Assembly (NCBI RefSeq): GCF_000192865.1
Contig: NC_015276.1
Location: 2,480,001-2,544,000, forward strand
Length of the DNA stretch: 64,000 nucleotides
DNA from: Marinomonas mediterranea MMB-1
GTDB lineage: Bacteria; Pseudomonadota; Gammaproteobacteria; Pseudomonadales; Marinomonadaceae
Reading direction: 5' to 3'
Notes under the pieces: generated by a model
Told to the model about the DNA's origin: nothing
What the model saw: only the letters and a program-made list of their open reading frames with translations
The model's database searches: none
Shown here: positions 51,189 to 60,862 of the stretch, piece after piece
Position numbering within the stretch: the stretch's first letter is position 1
Layout: each line of letters starts with the position of its first letter
Position numbers and translations under genes: made by a program

Positions 51189-53099
51189 ATGGCCATGTCT
51201 CTTCAGACAAAAATCACAACTTTTTCAATAGCACTCGCTATCATCATTGCAATTAGCATTGGCAGTTACTCTTACAACGAATACCGTAACTCCATTCAAA
51301 CAGCCACCTTCTCAGAAGCTGAATCACAGGCAGAAGCGATAGAAGCTTACCTTAGCAGCTGGATGACAGATCGAAAAAGTACCGCTGCGACATTGAAGGC
51401 ACGTTTTGAAAAACAATTGTCTTCCGTTGGCGAAAACGAAAAAGAGATTCTCCCTGTATTACAGCAGGCTCAATCAAGTCTGAATTTTGGGATGACCTTT
51501 TTCGGGTTAGAGAACGGTCATATGTATCGCCACGACCCTTCTCTTAACAGTGCGAGTTATGACCCGAGAGTACGCGGCTGGTACAAAACAGCTAAGTCGA
51601 CAGGCCAAGACTATGTCACTGCCCCTTATATTTCATCATCGACTAAAAAGCTCTCCATGACCTTTGTCGAACCAGTACAAGTTGGTGGGCAGTTTAAAGG
51701 CGCAATCGGTACCTTAGTGTTCCTTGATAGTATCTTAGACACCCTTCTGGATCTCAAAGTCGCTGGTAACGGCCACTTAATCATATTAAGCCGCAGTGGG
51801 AAGATCATTGCCCATAAAGACAAAGCGCTGATCCTCAAAGAAAGCACAGAGGTTACCCCTGAACTTACCAAGGCCAAAATGGCAAGCCTCAACACACCAG
51901 TGAGTGAGTTCATAGATTTTGAAGAAAAAGGCAATGACAAATACCTTTACCTCAAACCATTAAAAAACAGCGACTGGGTCGTTGGACTCGTCTTGGATAA
52001 GGCGACACTTAATACCCCTATTTCAAGCTACGGCTTTCATATCGTGGTTATTTGCCTTGTGATCTTAGTTGCCGCCTTTCTAATTCTCATGCGCTTGGTT
52101 AATTGGTTACTTAGAGATTTGCGTCGCGTGACCACAACGATGGAAAATATAGCCACAGGGAACGGAGACCTAACTCAACGGCTCGAAACCACCTCTAAGG
52201 ACGAAATCGCGGCATTGGTAAATAGCTTCAATAAGTTCGTCAGCACCTTGCATCAAACTATTACAAATGTAAAAAACATCGGCCAAAACTTAGAAGCGCA
52301 AGTGCAGCATTCTCACGAAACGTCGTCACAAAGTGCAGCGCTGTCGGACAAACAACAGGAAAAGATTGTCCTTGTCGCCACTGCCGTCACCGAGATGTCC
52401 CAAGCGACTCAAGAGATAGCAACAAGTGTTCAAACCACAGCACAAGAAGCAAATGACTCTTTAGAGGCAAGTCGTGTAGGACAAGCACAAGTTGAAAAGG
52501 GTCAAAACACCATCAGTTCGTTAGCAACCGACATCAAAGGCGTTGCCGAGGTGATCAACGAACTGAATGACAATGCCGACGACATTAATGGCATATTGAC
52601 GACCATTTCGAATATCGCGGAGCAAACAAACCTATTAGCCCTAAACGCAGCAATCGAAGCCGCGAGAGCAGGCGAGCAAGGACGTGGTTTTGCCGTGGTC
52701 GCTGATGAAGTGAGAGAGCTTAGTCAGCGCACATACAGTTCAATCGAAGAAATACAAAAGATGATTGAAACACTGCAACGAACAACAAAATCTGCTGTAG
52801 AAAGTATTGAACGAGGCTATCAACAAGCGAATAACAGTGTGGCGGATATCAATGAAACTAAAAACAGTCTCGATACTATTTTACTCTCAGTAAACAACAT
52901 AAATGAAAGAGCGATTCAAATTGCCAGCGCAACTGAAGAGCAAACAAGCGTAACAAAAGACATCAATGACAATACTGAAGAGGTATCAAACAGCTCTCTG
53001 GAATTGGTTGAATTCGCAAAACGCAGCGCAGAACAATCTGAAGAAGTAAAACACTTAGCGGAAGCGCTTGCTAAAAATATCAACCACTTCAAAACCTAA
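51189..53099 (+). CDS. Methyl-accepting chemotaxis protein with dCache sensor (second)
   Basis: Chemoreceptor of 636 residues: membrane segment at about 11-30, periplasmic dCache domain with SYDPRVRGWYKTAKSTGQ, second membrane segment near 285-305, HAMP, methylation helices and the signalling tip NLLALNAAIEAARAGEQGRG. It shares domain order with the receptor at 30669-32534 but the sensor domains differ, so ligands are likely different. Ends without a CheR pentapeptide. Confidence 0.95.
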   Translation: MAMSLQTKITTFSIALAIIIAISIGSYSYNEYRNSIQTATFSEAESQAEAIEAYLSSWMTDRKSTAATLKARFEKQLSSVGENEKEILPVLQQAQSSLNFGMTFFGLENGHMYRHDPSLNSASYDPRVRGWYKTAKSTGQDYVTAPYISSSTKKLSMTFVEPVQVGGQFKGAIGTLVFLDSILDTLLDLKVAGNGHLIILSRSGKIIAHKDKALILKESTEVTPELTKAKMASLNTPVSEFIDFEEKGNDKYLYLKPLKNSDWVVGLVLDKATLNTPISSYGFHIVVICLVILVAAFLILMRLVNWLLRDLRRVTTTMENIATGNGDLTQRLETTSKDEIAALVNSFNKFVSTLHQTITNVKNIGQNLEAQVQHSHETSSQSAALSDKQQEKIVLVATAVTEMSQATQEIATSVQTTAQEANDSLEASRVGQAQVEKGQNTISSLATDIKGVAEVINELNDNADDINGILTTISNIAEQTNLLALNAAIEAARAGEQGRGFAVVADEVRELSQRTYSSIEEIQKMIETLQRTTKSAVESIERGYQQANNSVADINETKNSLDTILLSVNNINERAIQIASATEEQTSVTKDINDNTEEVSNSSLELVEFAKRSAEQSEEVKHLAEALAKNINHFKT

Positions 53100-53165
53100 C
53101 TAGACTCCATGTAATCTAGCTCTGATTGCTGAATAATAAGAGTCGAGTATTAAGAGCCAAGCAAT

Positions 53166-53200
53166 AAGAGTCAGTGTGTAATACAGAATCACTGGCTCTT
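53166..53200 (+). terminator. Hairpin after the second chemoreceptor
   Basis: AAGAGTCAGTG (53166-53176) pairs with CACTGGCTCTT (53190-53200), one G-T pair, followed by GTTTAT. Its left part overlaps a 14-base direct repeat (TAAGAG at 53137, 53151 and 53165). Confidence 0.55.
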
Positions 53201-53349
53201 GTTTATCCGCTCAGCCTCACCTACCACCTCACTTTTCGCTCTTACTTTTAACCGCGCTCCCATCCTACAATTACCTTACCGCCAACCTTATTTACAGCCT
53301 TATTTTTACCCCTATTTTAGACGCCCTATTAGAGCCATAGCGAAAACTT

Positions 53350-53401
53350 GAGAATCATTACTTGATTTACTTATGTAAATTAACAATAATCATTTTCATT
53401 A
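53350..53401. promoter_or_regulatory. Two Fur/Mur-like sites upstream of the metal transporter
   Basis: GAGAATCATTA at 53350-53360 and AATAATCATTTTCATTA at about 53385-53401 resemble the Fur consensus (repeats of GATAAT/ATTATC). They lie 23-75 bases before the transporter start, overlapping where the promoter would be. Regulation by Fur (iron) or Mur (manganese) is inferred. Confidence 0.5.
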
Positions 53402-53423
53402 CGATCATATTTAACAAATTTAG

Positions 53424-54644
53424 GTGCGCGTTATTAATACCAAATATGCGGCAATTGTGCCCTCCCAAATACTAAGACACCCTAGTCTAATGCTGAACAA
53501 GAGGATGGTTATTCCTTTTTTAGTCGCAGTGCTCTGGTTCATCCCGACACTAAGTGAGGATATTGCGTCGGTTCTTGCAGATGCTTTTCTGCAAGTATCG
53601 GCTTTTGTCGCTGCCACACTTGCCCTTTATTATGGGATTAGCCATCACTTCAATTCATCAAAGATACAGCAGTGGATGCAGCATCGCCCATACACTGAAG
53701 TTATCTTCGCAGGCATAATGGGTGTCTTACCTGGTTGCGGTGGCGCCATCATTGTCATCACTCAATACACTCAACGTAAAATCGGATTTGGCGCCGTTGT
53801 CGCTGTATTAACCAGCACAATGGGGGACGCGGCATTCTTATTAATCAGCCAAAAGCCCGTCGACGCAATAATCGTCTTATCGATCAGCGTTTCCGTAGGA
53901 ATAGTGTCTGGACTAGTCGTAAATAAAATTAACCCGAACCCAAATTTGCTCCCCGAGCATACAAATCTAGAGAAGCAAGCGCACCCCGACACAGCACTTC
54001 TTACGCCAACAATCGCTGATATCTGGCTATCACGTATCAGCATTGCATTTTGGTGTATGTTAATCATACCAGCGACGATAATTGCCTTTCTGTTGGCCAT
54101 GCAATACGACGTAAACGCATTATTAGCGCTCCCAGACAAAAGCATCGAAACACTTGGTGCTATCTCCGGGTTTGCTTGCCTGTGTCTTTGGGCAATGTCA
54201 GCAAAAAGTGACCGCTATTCAGAACTGGCCAAAGAGAATGAGAACATACTGCCAAAACATTGGATTAGAAAAGTAGCGCAAGACACGCAATTTGTGACGA
54301 GCTGGGTGGTGGTTGCCTTTATAGTGTTTGAATTGATCCTACATATTTTCGGGGAGGACGTTCTCAATATTTTGCATAGCCTAGGCAGCACAAGCATTTT
54401 GTTTGCAACTGTTGTGGGATTGCTACCGGGTTGTGGGCCACAAATAATGGTAACTGGACTATATATTCAAGGCGCCATCCCATTGTCCGCACAGCTGGCT
54501 AACGCCATTAGCAATGATGGTGATGCGCTCTTTCCTGCAATAGCGCTTGCACCCAAAGCCGCTTTTCTCGCGACCGTATATTCCACTATCCCTGCAGTGA
54601 TTGCAGGTTATGCCTACTACTGGATAGTGGAAAGAGTTATTTAA
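53424..54644 (+). CDS. Putative manganese/metal transporter (PF11449 / DUF2899 type)
   Basis: Inner-membrane protein of about 406 residues with around 10-11 membrane segments. Two related motifs, LPGCGGAIIVITQYT near residue 95 and LPGCGPQIMVTGLY near residue 335, mark inverted halves; STMGDAAFLL and SNDGDALFP, one in each half, contain conserved Gly-Asp pairs. This matches the family annotated as putative manganese transporter or arsenic efflux-like protein (ArsP_2). The start is a GTG at 53424 without a clear ribosome site; an ATG at about residue 23 is an alternative. Fur-like sites upstream support metal control. Confidence 0.82.
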   Translation: MRVINTKYAAIVPSQILRHPSLMLNKRMVIPFLVAVLWFIPTLSEDIASVLADAFLQVSAFVAATLALYYGISHHFNSSKIQQWMQHRPYTEVIFAGIMGVLPGCGGAIIVITQYTQRKIGFGAVVAVLTSTMGDAAFLLISQKPVDAIIVLSISVSVGIVSGLVVNKINPNPNLLPEHTNLEKQAHPDTALLTPTIADIWLSRISIAFWCMLIIPATIIAFLLAMQYDVNALLALPDKSIETLGAISGFACLCLWAMSAKSDRYSELAKENENILPKHWIRKVAQDTQFVTSWVVVAFIVFELILHIFGEDVLNILHSLGSTSILFATVVGLLPGCGPQIMVTGLYIQGAIPLSAQLANAISNDGDALFPAIALAPKAAFLATVYSTIPAVIAGYAYYWIVERVI

Positions 54645-54684
54645 TGGATAGTGGAACGAGTCATTTAAACCTCAACGCGAGTAC

Positions 54685-55287
54685 TTAAAACGCATCCTCG
54701 ACCAATAGCTCACGCAAAGGCAACTGCCCTCCTCTGGGCTTGGCTTGCTGTATGCCTTTGCCAATGGCTAATAGCATCACAACAACATGATCATCGGGTA
54801 AATTAATCAGTTCCGCGACTTGATCAAAATCTATTCCGATCATTGGGCTGGTGTTGTAGCCCATTTCCTCTGCCGCGAGCATGATGTTTTGTGCCGCCAT
54901 TGCCCCCGAACGGATGGCTTCATCCCTCTGCAACCATTCTCGCCCCAGATAAAATTGCTGCAACATGGGGACTAACATTCCCTGCACATCAGTCGGTGCA
55001 TTTTTCCAATATCTTTCAGGGTTTTCTGACCACGCTTTTGAGTTACCCAATACTATTACGAGCTCTGATGCGCTTGTAATCTGCTCTTGATCCCACGCCG
55101 CCTCTCTGATTTTCTGTCGCAACAATGGATTCTTTACTCTCACAAAACGCCAATGTTGAATATTAAAAGAGGTGGGTGCCAAGATGGCGGCATTAAGAAT
55201 ACGTTCAAAAGTGGAATCAGGCATAGCATGATCTGAATCGAAATGCTTTATAGAACGTCGCGTTTCGATAATGTTTAGTGCACTCAT
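54685..55287 (-). CDS. Nitroreductase family flavoprotein
   Basis: FMN-dependent NAD(P)H oxidoreductase of 200 residues. ETRRSIKHFDSD is the FMN-binding N-terminus, LAPTSFNIQHWRF the flavin contact, and AAQNIMLAAEEMGYNTSPMIGID the C-terminal helix region (core AAEEMGY). Substrate (nitroaromatics, quinones) unknown. Divergent from a LysR gene that may control it. Confidence 0.92.
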   Translation of the reverse strand: MSALNIIETRRSIKHFDSDHAMPDSTFERILNAAILAPTSFNIQHWRFVRVKNPLLRQKIREAAWDQEQITSASELVIVLGNSKAWSENPERYWKNAPTDVQGMLVPMLQQFYLGREWLQRDEAIRSGAMAAQNIMLAAEEMGYNTSPMIGIDFDQVAELINLPDDHVVVMLLAIGKGIQQAKPRGGQLPLRELLVEDAF

Positions 55288-55433
55288 ATTTCAATCCAAT
55301 GGTTTTGATTTCGATATACGCATATTGCCTGACAATCATTCTTGCAAAAATACCGTTTCTTACATCACCTATTTTGCATAAAACGCAAAACTGAATAATA
55401 ATACGTTCACGATAAGATCAAAGGCGTCTTCGA

Positions 55434-56330
55434 ATGTTTGAAGCAATGGAACAATTTATCAAAATAGTAGAGCTACACACATTCAGTGCCGCTGCAGAAT
55501 CCCTCGGCAAAAGCCCAAGCTCACTAACACGAAAACTTGACCAGCTTGAAGAAGAACTCAAAACAAAGCTACTAATACGCTCTACTCGCAGATTAGAGCT
55601 TACGTCTGATGGTGAGCAGTTCTACAATCAGTGCAAGCAAATTCTCGAGTCGGTCCAAGTTGCGAAACACAGCTTTATAGAAAAGCGTACGAGTGTAGAA
55701 GGCACAATTGCCATCACCACCTTTGACTCATTTGGAAGATCTGTACTGGTGCCACTCATCGCGGAATTTCGCGACACCCACCCCAATACAAAAGTAACAA
55801 TCGGTCTCGACAACACCATCGCCGACCTACACAAAAGCCCTTTCGACATCGCCATTCGATATGGACGCCCTGACGATTCCAACCTAATTTTTCGACCATT
55901 AAAAAAGATGCCGTCTATCCTCATCGCATCTGAGCACTACTTGGAGAAAGCGCCTCCTTTAGAATCGCCTGATGATCTAAAACTTCATTCTTGCTTGGCG
56001 TTTTACAAGTCTCGCCAGCATACGTGGTGGTATTTTGAAAAGAATAATGAGCAGAGAAAAGTTCGCATCGACCCGACACTGACTTCAGAAGGCGGCACTC
56101 CCTTACTGATGTGGGCACGTGCAAATCAAGGGATCGCACTCGTCAGTAAGTATTTCGTTGAGCGTGATTTAAAAAACGGCAGTTTGATCGAAGTATTGCC
56201 AACGTGGAATGCATCTTTGACGGAACAGGACAACGCCATTATGTATTTAGTTTGGAAAGCCTCGTCGGCTCAAAAACCCATCGTACGAGCCATGATTGAT
56301 CTAATAATGAATCGTGTTGCGAACGAATGA
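55434..56330 (+). CDS. LysR family regulator (divergent from the nitroreductase)
   Basis: 298-residue LysR protein: N-terminal helix-turn-helix (FSAAAESLGKSPSSLTRKLDQLEEEL core) and effector domain from about 90. Sequence style (FDIAIRYGRPDDSNLIFRPL) is that of the CrgA/DmlR-like group, which often controls a divergent oxidoreductase gene. Effector unknown. Confidence 0.9.
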   Translation: MFEAMEQFIKIVELHTFSAAAESLGKSPSSLTRKLDQLEEELKTKLLIRSTRRLELTSDGEQFYNQCKQILESVQVAKHSFIEKRTSVEGTIAITTFDSFGRSVLVPLIAEFRDTHPNTKVTIGLDNTIADLHKSPFDIAIRYGRPDDSNLIFRPLKKMPSILIASEHYLEKAPPLESPDDLKLHSCLAFYKSRQHTWWYFEKNNEQRKVRIDPTLTSEGGTPLLMWARANQGIALVSKYFVERDLKNGSLIEVLPTWNASLTEQDNAIMYLVWKASSAQKPIVRAMIDLIMNRVANE

Positions 56331-56420
56331 AGAGACATAAACGGGTTACCACTATCTGCGAACGTAAACCATCCAAGAAAACTGGTTACCAACTAGAAGA
56401 GTGAAAAAACCATCATTCAC

Positions 56421-56810
56421 TCATTCGCTCTCAACAAGAACACCTAACTCTCTTTGCTTCTTTTTAGACAGTCCAGATGCAACGATGCGATGGGATTCAG
56501 TAATGTAATATTTAAGAGAATCGTCAGCACTAGAGGGAAGATCATATTGCTGAATCCATTTCATACCTCTAGACGCAAGATAGGGCGCGGGGCGATATCC
56601 AGGCTCATCCTTTAATATTTCATAGTGCAACTCAGACACCTTAAAGGTAAAGCCCAGCTCGCCTGACTTCTGCCAGCCGCCAATCGCAAATACCTTACCG
56701 CCCACTTTCCAAACATGAGAACCACCCCATTGAATCACATGAGTAGTTGAAACCAACGATGCGCAGAACTCGTTAAATTCCTCGTAAGTCATCAGTGATG
56801 GCGCCTTCAA
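56421..56810 (-). CDS. MmcQ/YjbR family protein
   Basis: A 129-residue soluble protein with the YjbR fold. GSHVWKVGGKVFAIGGW and GYRPAPYLASRGMKWIQQ are family motifs. Function is uncertain; members are annotated as DNA-binding because of a wing-like fold. It ends the minus-strand pair with cysB, nine bases apart. Confidence 0.88.
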   Translation of the reverse strand: MKAPSLMTYEEFNEFCASLVSTTHVIQWGGSHVWKVGGKVFAIGGWQKSGELGFTFKVSELHYEILKDEPGYRPAPYLASRGMKWIQQYDLPSSADDSLKYYITESHRIVASGLSKKKQRELGVLVESE

Positions 56811-56819
56811 ATAAAGAGT

Positions 56820-57794
56820 TTAGTATCTGGGAAGCTCAATCCCTTCGAAAAGAGCTTCAACCCCATGCCTGTTTGACAGCTCCATCGCTTCCGTTATCAA
56901 GTCTGGAGTTAAATGAGGAGCAAAAGACTCAATAAACTTATACATATAACCACGGATGAAGGTATTGTTGCGTATACCGATTTTTGTCGTACTGTCTTCA
57001 AACAAATGAGACGCGTCAATAGCCACTAAATCAGAATCGATTTTGGGATCATGTGCCATTGTTGCGACGATACCAACACCCAGCCCCAACCTCACATATG
57101 TCTTGATGACGTCAGAGTCCGCAGCAGTGAACACGACATTCGGATCAAGCTCGGCATCTTGAAAGGCTTTATCAAGCTGCGAGCGCCCAGTGAAACCAAA
57201 TACGTACGTTACCAAAGGAAACTTTGCCAGCTCTTTTAGCGTCAGCTTAGAGGTCTGAGCGAGCGGATGATCTTTAGGAACAACCACCGAACGATTCCAC
57301 GTATAGCAGGGCAACATGACCAAGTTTCCAAATAGCTCTAAGGCTTCCGTTGCAATCGCGAAATCAACCACGCCATCGTTCGCCATTTCGGCAATTTGCA
57401 TTGGTGTACCTTGATGCATATGCAAGGTCACATCAGGATAACCACCGATAAAGTCGTGAATAATTTTAGGTAAAGCATAACGCGCTTGAGTGTGAGTGGT
57501 GGCGATATCTAGTGATCCTTTACGCTCATCACTGAATTCTTTCGCCACTTTTTTTATGTTTTGAGTTTGATTTAGTATTTCACCCGCGAGTTCAATAATC
57601 TTTTCACCCGCTGGCGTAACATGAGTTAAATGCTTACCACTTCGAGCAAATACCTCAATTCCAAGCTCATCTTCTAGCAGCCGAATCTGCTTACTGACGC
57701 CGGGTTGAGATGTATACAGACTCTGAGCTGTCGCCGATACATTAAGATCATGCCTAGCGACCTCCCAAATATATCGAAGCTGCTGTAACTTCAT
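56820..57794 (-). CDS. cysB: Sulfur assimilation regulator CysB
   Basis: LysR-type activator of cysteine regulon genes, responding to N-acetylserine; 324 residues as in E. coli. MKLQQLRYIWEVARHDLNVS is the diagnostic N-terminus, with the helix-turn-helix SATAQSLYTSQPGVSKQIRLLEDELG (core SQPGVSKQIRLLE). The effector domain has THTQARYALP and AADSDVIKTYVRLGLGVGI-type motifs. Divergent from a TauE-like exporter gene and near cysI, as expected of sulfur genes. Confidence 0.95.
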   Translation of the reverse strand: MKLQQLRYIWEVARHDLNVSATAQSLYTSQPGVSKQIRLLEDELGIEVFARSGKHLTHVTPAGEKIIELAGEILNQTQNIKKVAKEFSDERKGSLDIATTHTQARYALPKIIHDFIGGYPDVTLHMHQGTPMQIAEMANDGVVDFAIATEALELFGNLVMLPCYTWNRSVVVPKDHPLAQTSKLTLKELAKFPLVTYVFGFTGRSQLDKAFQDAELDPNVVFTAADSDVIKTYVRLGLGVGIVATMAHDPKIDSDLVAIDASHLFEDSTTKIGIRNNTFIRGYMYKFIESFAPHLTPDLITEAMELSNRHGVEALFEGIELPRY

Positions 57795-57902
57795 AGACTG
57801 CCCTTATTCGAAAAAGAATTAAAAACATAAAAAAATATTACTTTATAGAATAGAGAAAAACCTCTAGTGTTGCTAGCTTAATTCATTTAAAGAACGAACA
57901 CG

Positions 57903-58664
57903 ATGGAAATTTTTTGGTACATTGCTGCGGGTGTTGGCGTTGGTTTAGCGGTTGGTATTACAGGAGTAGGAGGCGGTTCTCTTATGACACCACTGCTTTT
58001 GTTATTTGGTTTTCCCCCTCATATCGCCATAGGGACAGACCTCATGTATGCCGGCATAGCCAAAAGTACGGGTGTTTATATGCACGCGCGTCGAGGCAAC
58101 GTTAACTGGAAAATAATGGGGGCGATGGCTGCGGGTAGTCTCCCCGCTTCCTTGATCACCATTTGGGTACTCTCAGGCTTTGAGCACCCTGAGCATTACC
58201 AAAGCACGCTTTCAGCAACGCTGGGGTTCATGCTCGTATTAACCGCTGCGGTACTCATATTTAGAAAGCGTCTACTTAGCTTTTTGAACCCCAATTTAAC
58301 CGAACAACAAAGTCGAACGTACATCTTTTTTGGTGGCATCGTTTTAGGCGTGCTAGTCACCCTCACCTCGGTTGGCGCTGGTGCACTTGGCACTGCCATG
58401 CTGTTGCTTTTATTCCCACTTATGCAAGCAAAGAATGTCGTCGGTACAGACTTAGCCCATGCTGTCCCCTTAACCTTGGTGGCAGGTATCGGTCATGTAT
58501 TCCTTGGAAACGTCGATTATTTCTTGTTGTTAGGACTACTGATTGGCTCTATTCCTGCTATTTATGTCGGAACACGGCTAGCCAGTTTTGTACCAAACCA
58601 AGTTTTACAACCTATTTTAGCCTCGACATTAATGGCTTTTGGCGTTAAATATCTTTTCTTCTAA
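57903..58664 (+). CDS. TauE/SafE family sulfite/organosulfonate exporter-like protein
   Basis: Inner-membrane protein of 253 residues with about 8 membrane segments. GITGVGGGSLMTPLL near residue 20 and VGAGALGTAMLLLL near residue 155 are the paired family motifs. The divergent position relative to cysB, with 108 bases between, suggests a sulfur-compound role (sulfite or sulfate handling) under CysB control; substrate inferred. Confidence 0.88.
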   Translation: MEIFWYIAAGVGVGLAVGITGVGGGSLMTPLLLLFGFPPHIAIGTDLMYAGIAKSTGVYMHARRGNVNWKIMGAMAAGSLPASLITIWVLSGFEHPEHYQSTLSATLGFMLVLTAAVLIFRKRLLSFLNPNLTEQQSRTYIFFGGIVLGVLVTLTSVGAGALGTAMLLLLFPLMQAKNVVGTDLAHAVPLTLVAGIGHVFLGNVDYFLLLGLLIGSIPAIYVGTRLASFVPNQVLQPILASTLMAFGVKYLFF

Positions 58665-58760
58665 TTAAAGTGCGAAAAAAGTTATATTAAATATTCAATA
58701 TTGCCGAAAAAACAGGTAGGGTTACGCCTTAATTAAAATCAATAATTAGGGTACCCCGTA

Positions 58761-59837
58761 ATGAGTGATACACGCTTAGAGGATTTGAATGTTGCTTCGT
58801 TAACGCCTCTAGTTACACCTGCTAGTCTAAAAAACACGCTTCCTTTATCCGAAACTGTACGCGATATTGTTTCTCGCTCTAGAGAAGACATCAAAAACAT
58901 CATGGACGGAAAAGATCACCGTCTCGCGATCGTAATAGGCCCCTGCTCTATTCACGATACAGATGCCGCTATCGATTATGCAAAACGCTTAAAAGCGCTT
59001 TCAGAGAAAGTGGGTGACACTCTTTACATCATTATGCGTGCCTATTTTGAAAAACCGCGTACTACCGTTGGTTGGAAGGGCTTAATCAACGATCCAAACC
59101 TAGATGGCAGTTTCGACATTGAAAAAGGAATGGGGATCGCACGTCAGTTATTGATTGACTTGTCTGAACTCGGACTTCCACTTGCGACTGAAGCGCTTGA
59201 TCCTATTTCGCCACAATACTACCAAGACTTAATCAGCTGGTCGGCTATCGGCGCTCGTACAACGGAATCTCAAACTCACCGTGAAATGGCGTCAGGTCTA
59301 TCTGGACCGGTTGGTTTTAAAAACGGCACAGATGGCTCAATGACCGTTGCCGTCAATGCGATGCAATCCGTCTCACACCCTCATTCATTTCTTGGCATCA
59401 ATGAAGAAGGTCAAGTTAGCATAGTCAACACTAAAGGCAACGCCTACGGTCACATTGTACTGCGCGGTGGAAATGGTAAACCTAACTACTCAGCGGAACA
59501 TGTGAGCGCAAGTGAAGAAGCGCTGAACAAAGCCAATCTAAAACATAACATTATGGTAGATTGCTCTCATGAGAACTCGGCAAAGAAACCTGAAAAGCAA
59601 ACAGAAGTTGCACTGGATGTGACACGCCAGATCCTAGAAGGTAACAACTCAGTTATGGGACTAATGATTGAGAGCAACATTGGGTGGGGTAATCAAAAAG
59701 TAACTGAAAACAAATGCGACCTAAAATACGGCGTATCTATTACAGACGCTTGTATTGATTGGGACACAACAGAAAAAACCTTAATTGATATGGCAACTGC
59801 TTTACGAGACGTTCTACCAAAACGCCCAAGAGCCTAG
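58761..59837 (+). CDS. 3-deoxy-7-phosphoheptulonate synthase (type I)
   Basis: First enzyme of the shikimate pathway, condensing PEP and erythrose-4-phosphate; 358 residues. IGPCSIHDTDAAIDYAKRL, MRAYFEKPRTTVGWKGLINDP (core FEKPRTTVGWKG), SGLSGPVGFKNGTDG and VDCSHENSAKKPEKQ are active-site segments. It belongs to the AroF/AroG/AroH class; which amino acid inhibits it cannot be read safely from sequence. AGGG precedes the ATG at nine bases. A dyad-like GGGTACCCC is just upstream. Confidence 0.93.
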   Translation: MSDTRLEDLNVASLTPLVTPASLKNTLPLSETVRDIVSRSREDIKNIMDGKDHRLAIVIGPCSIHDTDAAIDYAKRLKALSEKVGDTLYIIMRAYFEKPRTTVGWKGLINDPNLDGSFDIEKGMGIARQLLIDLSELGLPLATEALDPISPQYYQDLISWSAIGARTTESQTHREMASGLSGPVGFKNGTDGSMTVAVNAMQSVSHPHSFLGINEEGQVSIVNTKGNAYGHIVLRGGNGKPNYSAEHVSASEEALNKANLKHNIMVDCSHENSAKKPEKQTEVALDVTRQILEGNNSVMGLMIESNIGWGNQKVTENKCDLKYGVSITDACIDWDTTEKTLIDMATALRDVLPKRPRA

Positions 59838-59890
59838 CCCTACAAAACGCCTTTTGCCAGAACCAGAATTAAAAGCGTTTAATTTGTACA

Positions 59891-59921
59891 AAAAAGGAGT
59901 GCTTTATGGCACTCCTTTTTT
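59891..59921. terminator. Terminator between DAHP synthase and nfuA
   Basis: AAAAAGGAGTGC-TTTATG-GCACTCCTTTTTT: seven GC-region pairs flanked by A- and T-runs, placed between two convergent genes and suitable for both. Confidence 0.9.
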
Positions 59922-59986
59922 ATTGACTGTTTAAGCTTGAGCACTGTCGCATTTAAACGCACAACACTCAAGCATAACGGTCTTAA

Positions 59987-60568
59987 TTACATAAACGCAT
60001 TATCGGTCACGGTGTGATCCGTCGAGTCTTTAACCGCGGTGAGTCCAGGTACCTTCTCAATCAGCGTTTTTTCAACACCTTCTTTCAGTGTAAGGTCGAC
60101 CGCACTGCAACCTTGGCAACCACCACCAAACTGAAGAACAGCGACACCGCCCTCAATCACTTCAACCAGTTTCACTTCGCCGCCATGTGCCGCAAGACCA
60201 GGATTCACATCCGAGTACAAAACATAATTGATTTGATCTTCAATCGGGCTGTCTGGCGTTACTTTAGGCATTTTCGCATTAGGCGCTTTAATAGTAAGCT
60301 GACCACCCATTTTCTCCGTTGCGTAATCGACAAACGCTTCATCTAAAAACGCAACAGAGTTCTTTTCGATAAAAACCTTCAGCTTAGGAAGGTTTAAAAT
60401 CTCATCAGTTTCATTGACTTCATCAGGGCGGCAATAAGCCAAGCACGTCTCTGCGTAGGGAGTACCAGGTTGTTGGATAAACATACGCACGGCCATACCT
60501 TCAATGCCTTGTTTATCAAGCAAACCTGATAGATATTCCTGAGCACTGTCAGTAATAGTGATATTCAT
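59987..60568 (-). CDS. nfuA: Fe-S biogenesis protein NfuA
   Basis: [4Fe-4S] carrier of 193 residues that delivers clusters to client proteins. Degenerate A-type-like N-terminal domain (MNITITDSAQEYLSGLL) and C-terminal Nfu domain with the cluster-binding CQGC (FGGGCQGCSAVDLTLKEGVE). The ATG at 60568 is chosen; an in-frame start 18 codons earlier adds an atypical basic stretch. A Fur-like sequence lies 128 bases upstream. Confidence 0.95.
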   Translation of the reverse strand: MNITITDSAQEYLSGLLDKQGIEGMAVRMFIQQPGTPYAETCLAYCRPDEVNETDEILNLPKLKVFIEKNSVAFLDEAFVDYATEKMGGQLTIKAPNAKMPKVTPDSPIEDQINYVLYSDVNPGLAAHGGEVKLVEVIEGGVAVLQFGGGCQGCSAVDLTLKEGVEKTLIEKVPGLTAVKDSTDHTVTDNAFM

Positions 60569-60695
60569 AACACCCCTTATGGAACTTCGTTTAATTTCTT
60601 TACCCAAATGATAACGCTTCATGCATTAAAACGAAAGACCAAGTAAAAAAGTAAGGTATTTTTGCACGTTTTTTTAGACTGATATAAAAATAGAA

Positions 60696-60712
60696 GAATT
60701 CTCATTCTCATC
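60696..60712. promoter_or_regulatory. Possible Fur-like site in the nfuA-cysI intergenic region
   Basis: GAATTCTCATTCTCATC reads on the minus strand as GATGAGAATGAGAATTC, close to half of a Fur site. The 294-base divergent region otherwise shows no gene. Confidence 0.3.
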
Positions 60713-60862
60713 AATGGCATAGCGTTATTTTCTTATTTCACTTTACCTATATTACTTATTAGTAAAAACCCTAAAGATATAGATAAATATTCATTTTTAG
60801 AATAAGCGAACTTTGCTAGAATGCCGCCACTAAAAATTTATTAACAACGGTTTTGTCTTCTT

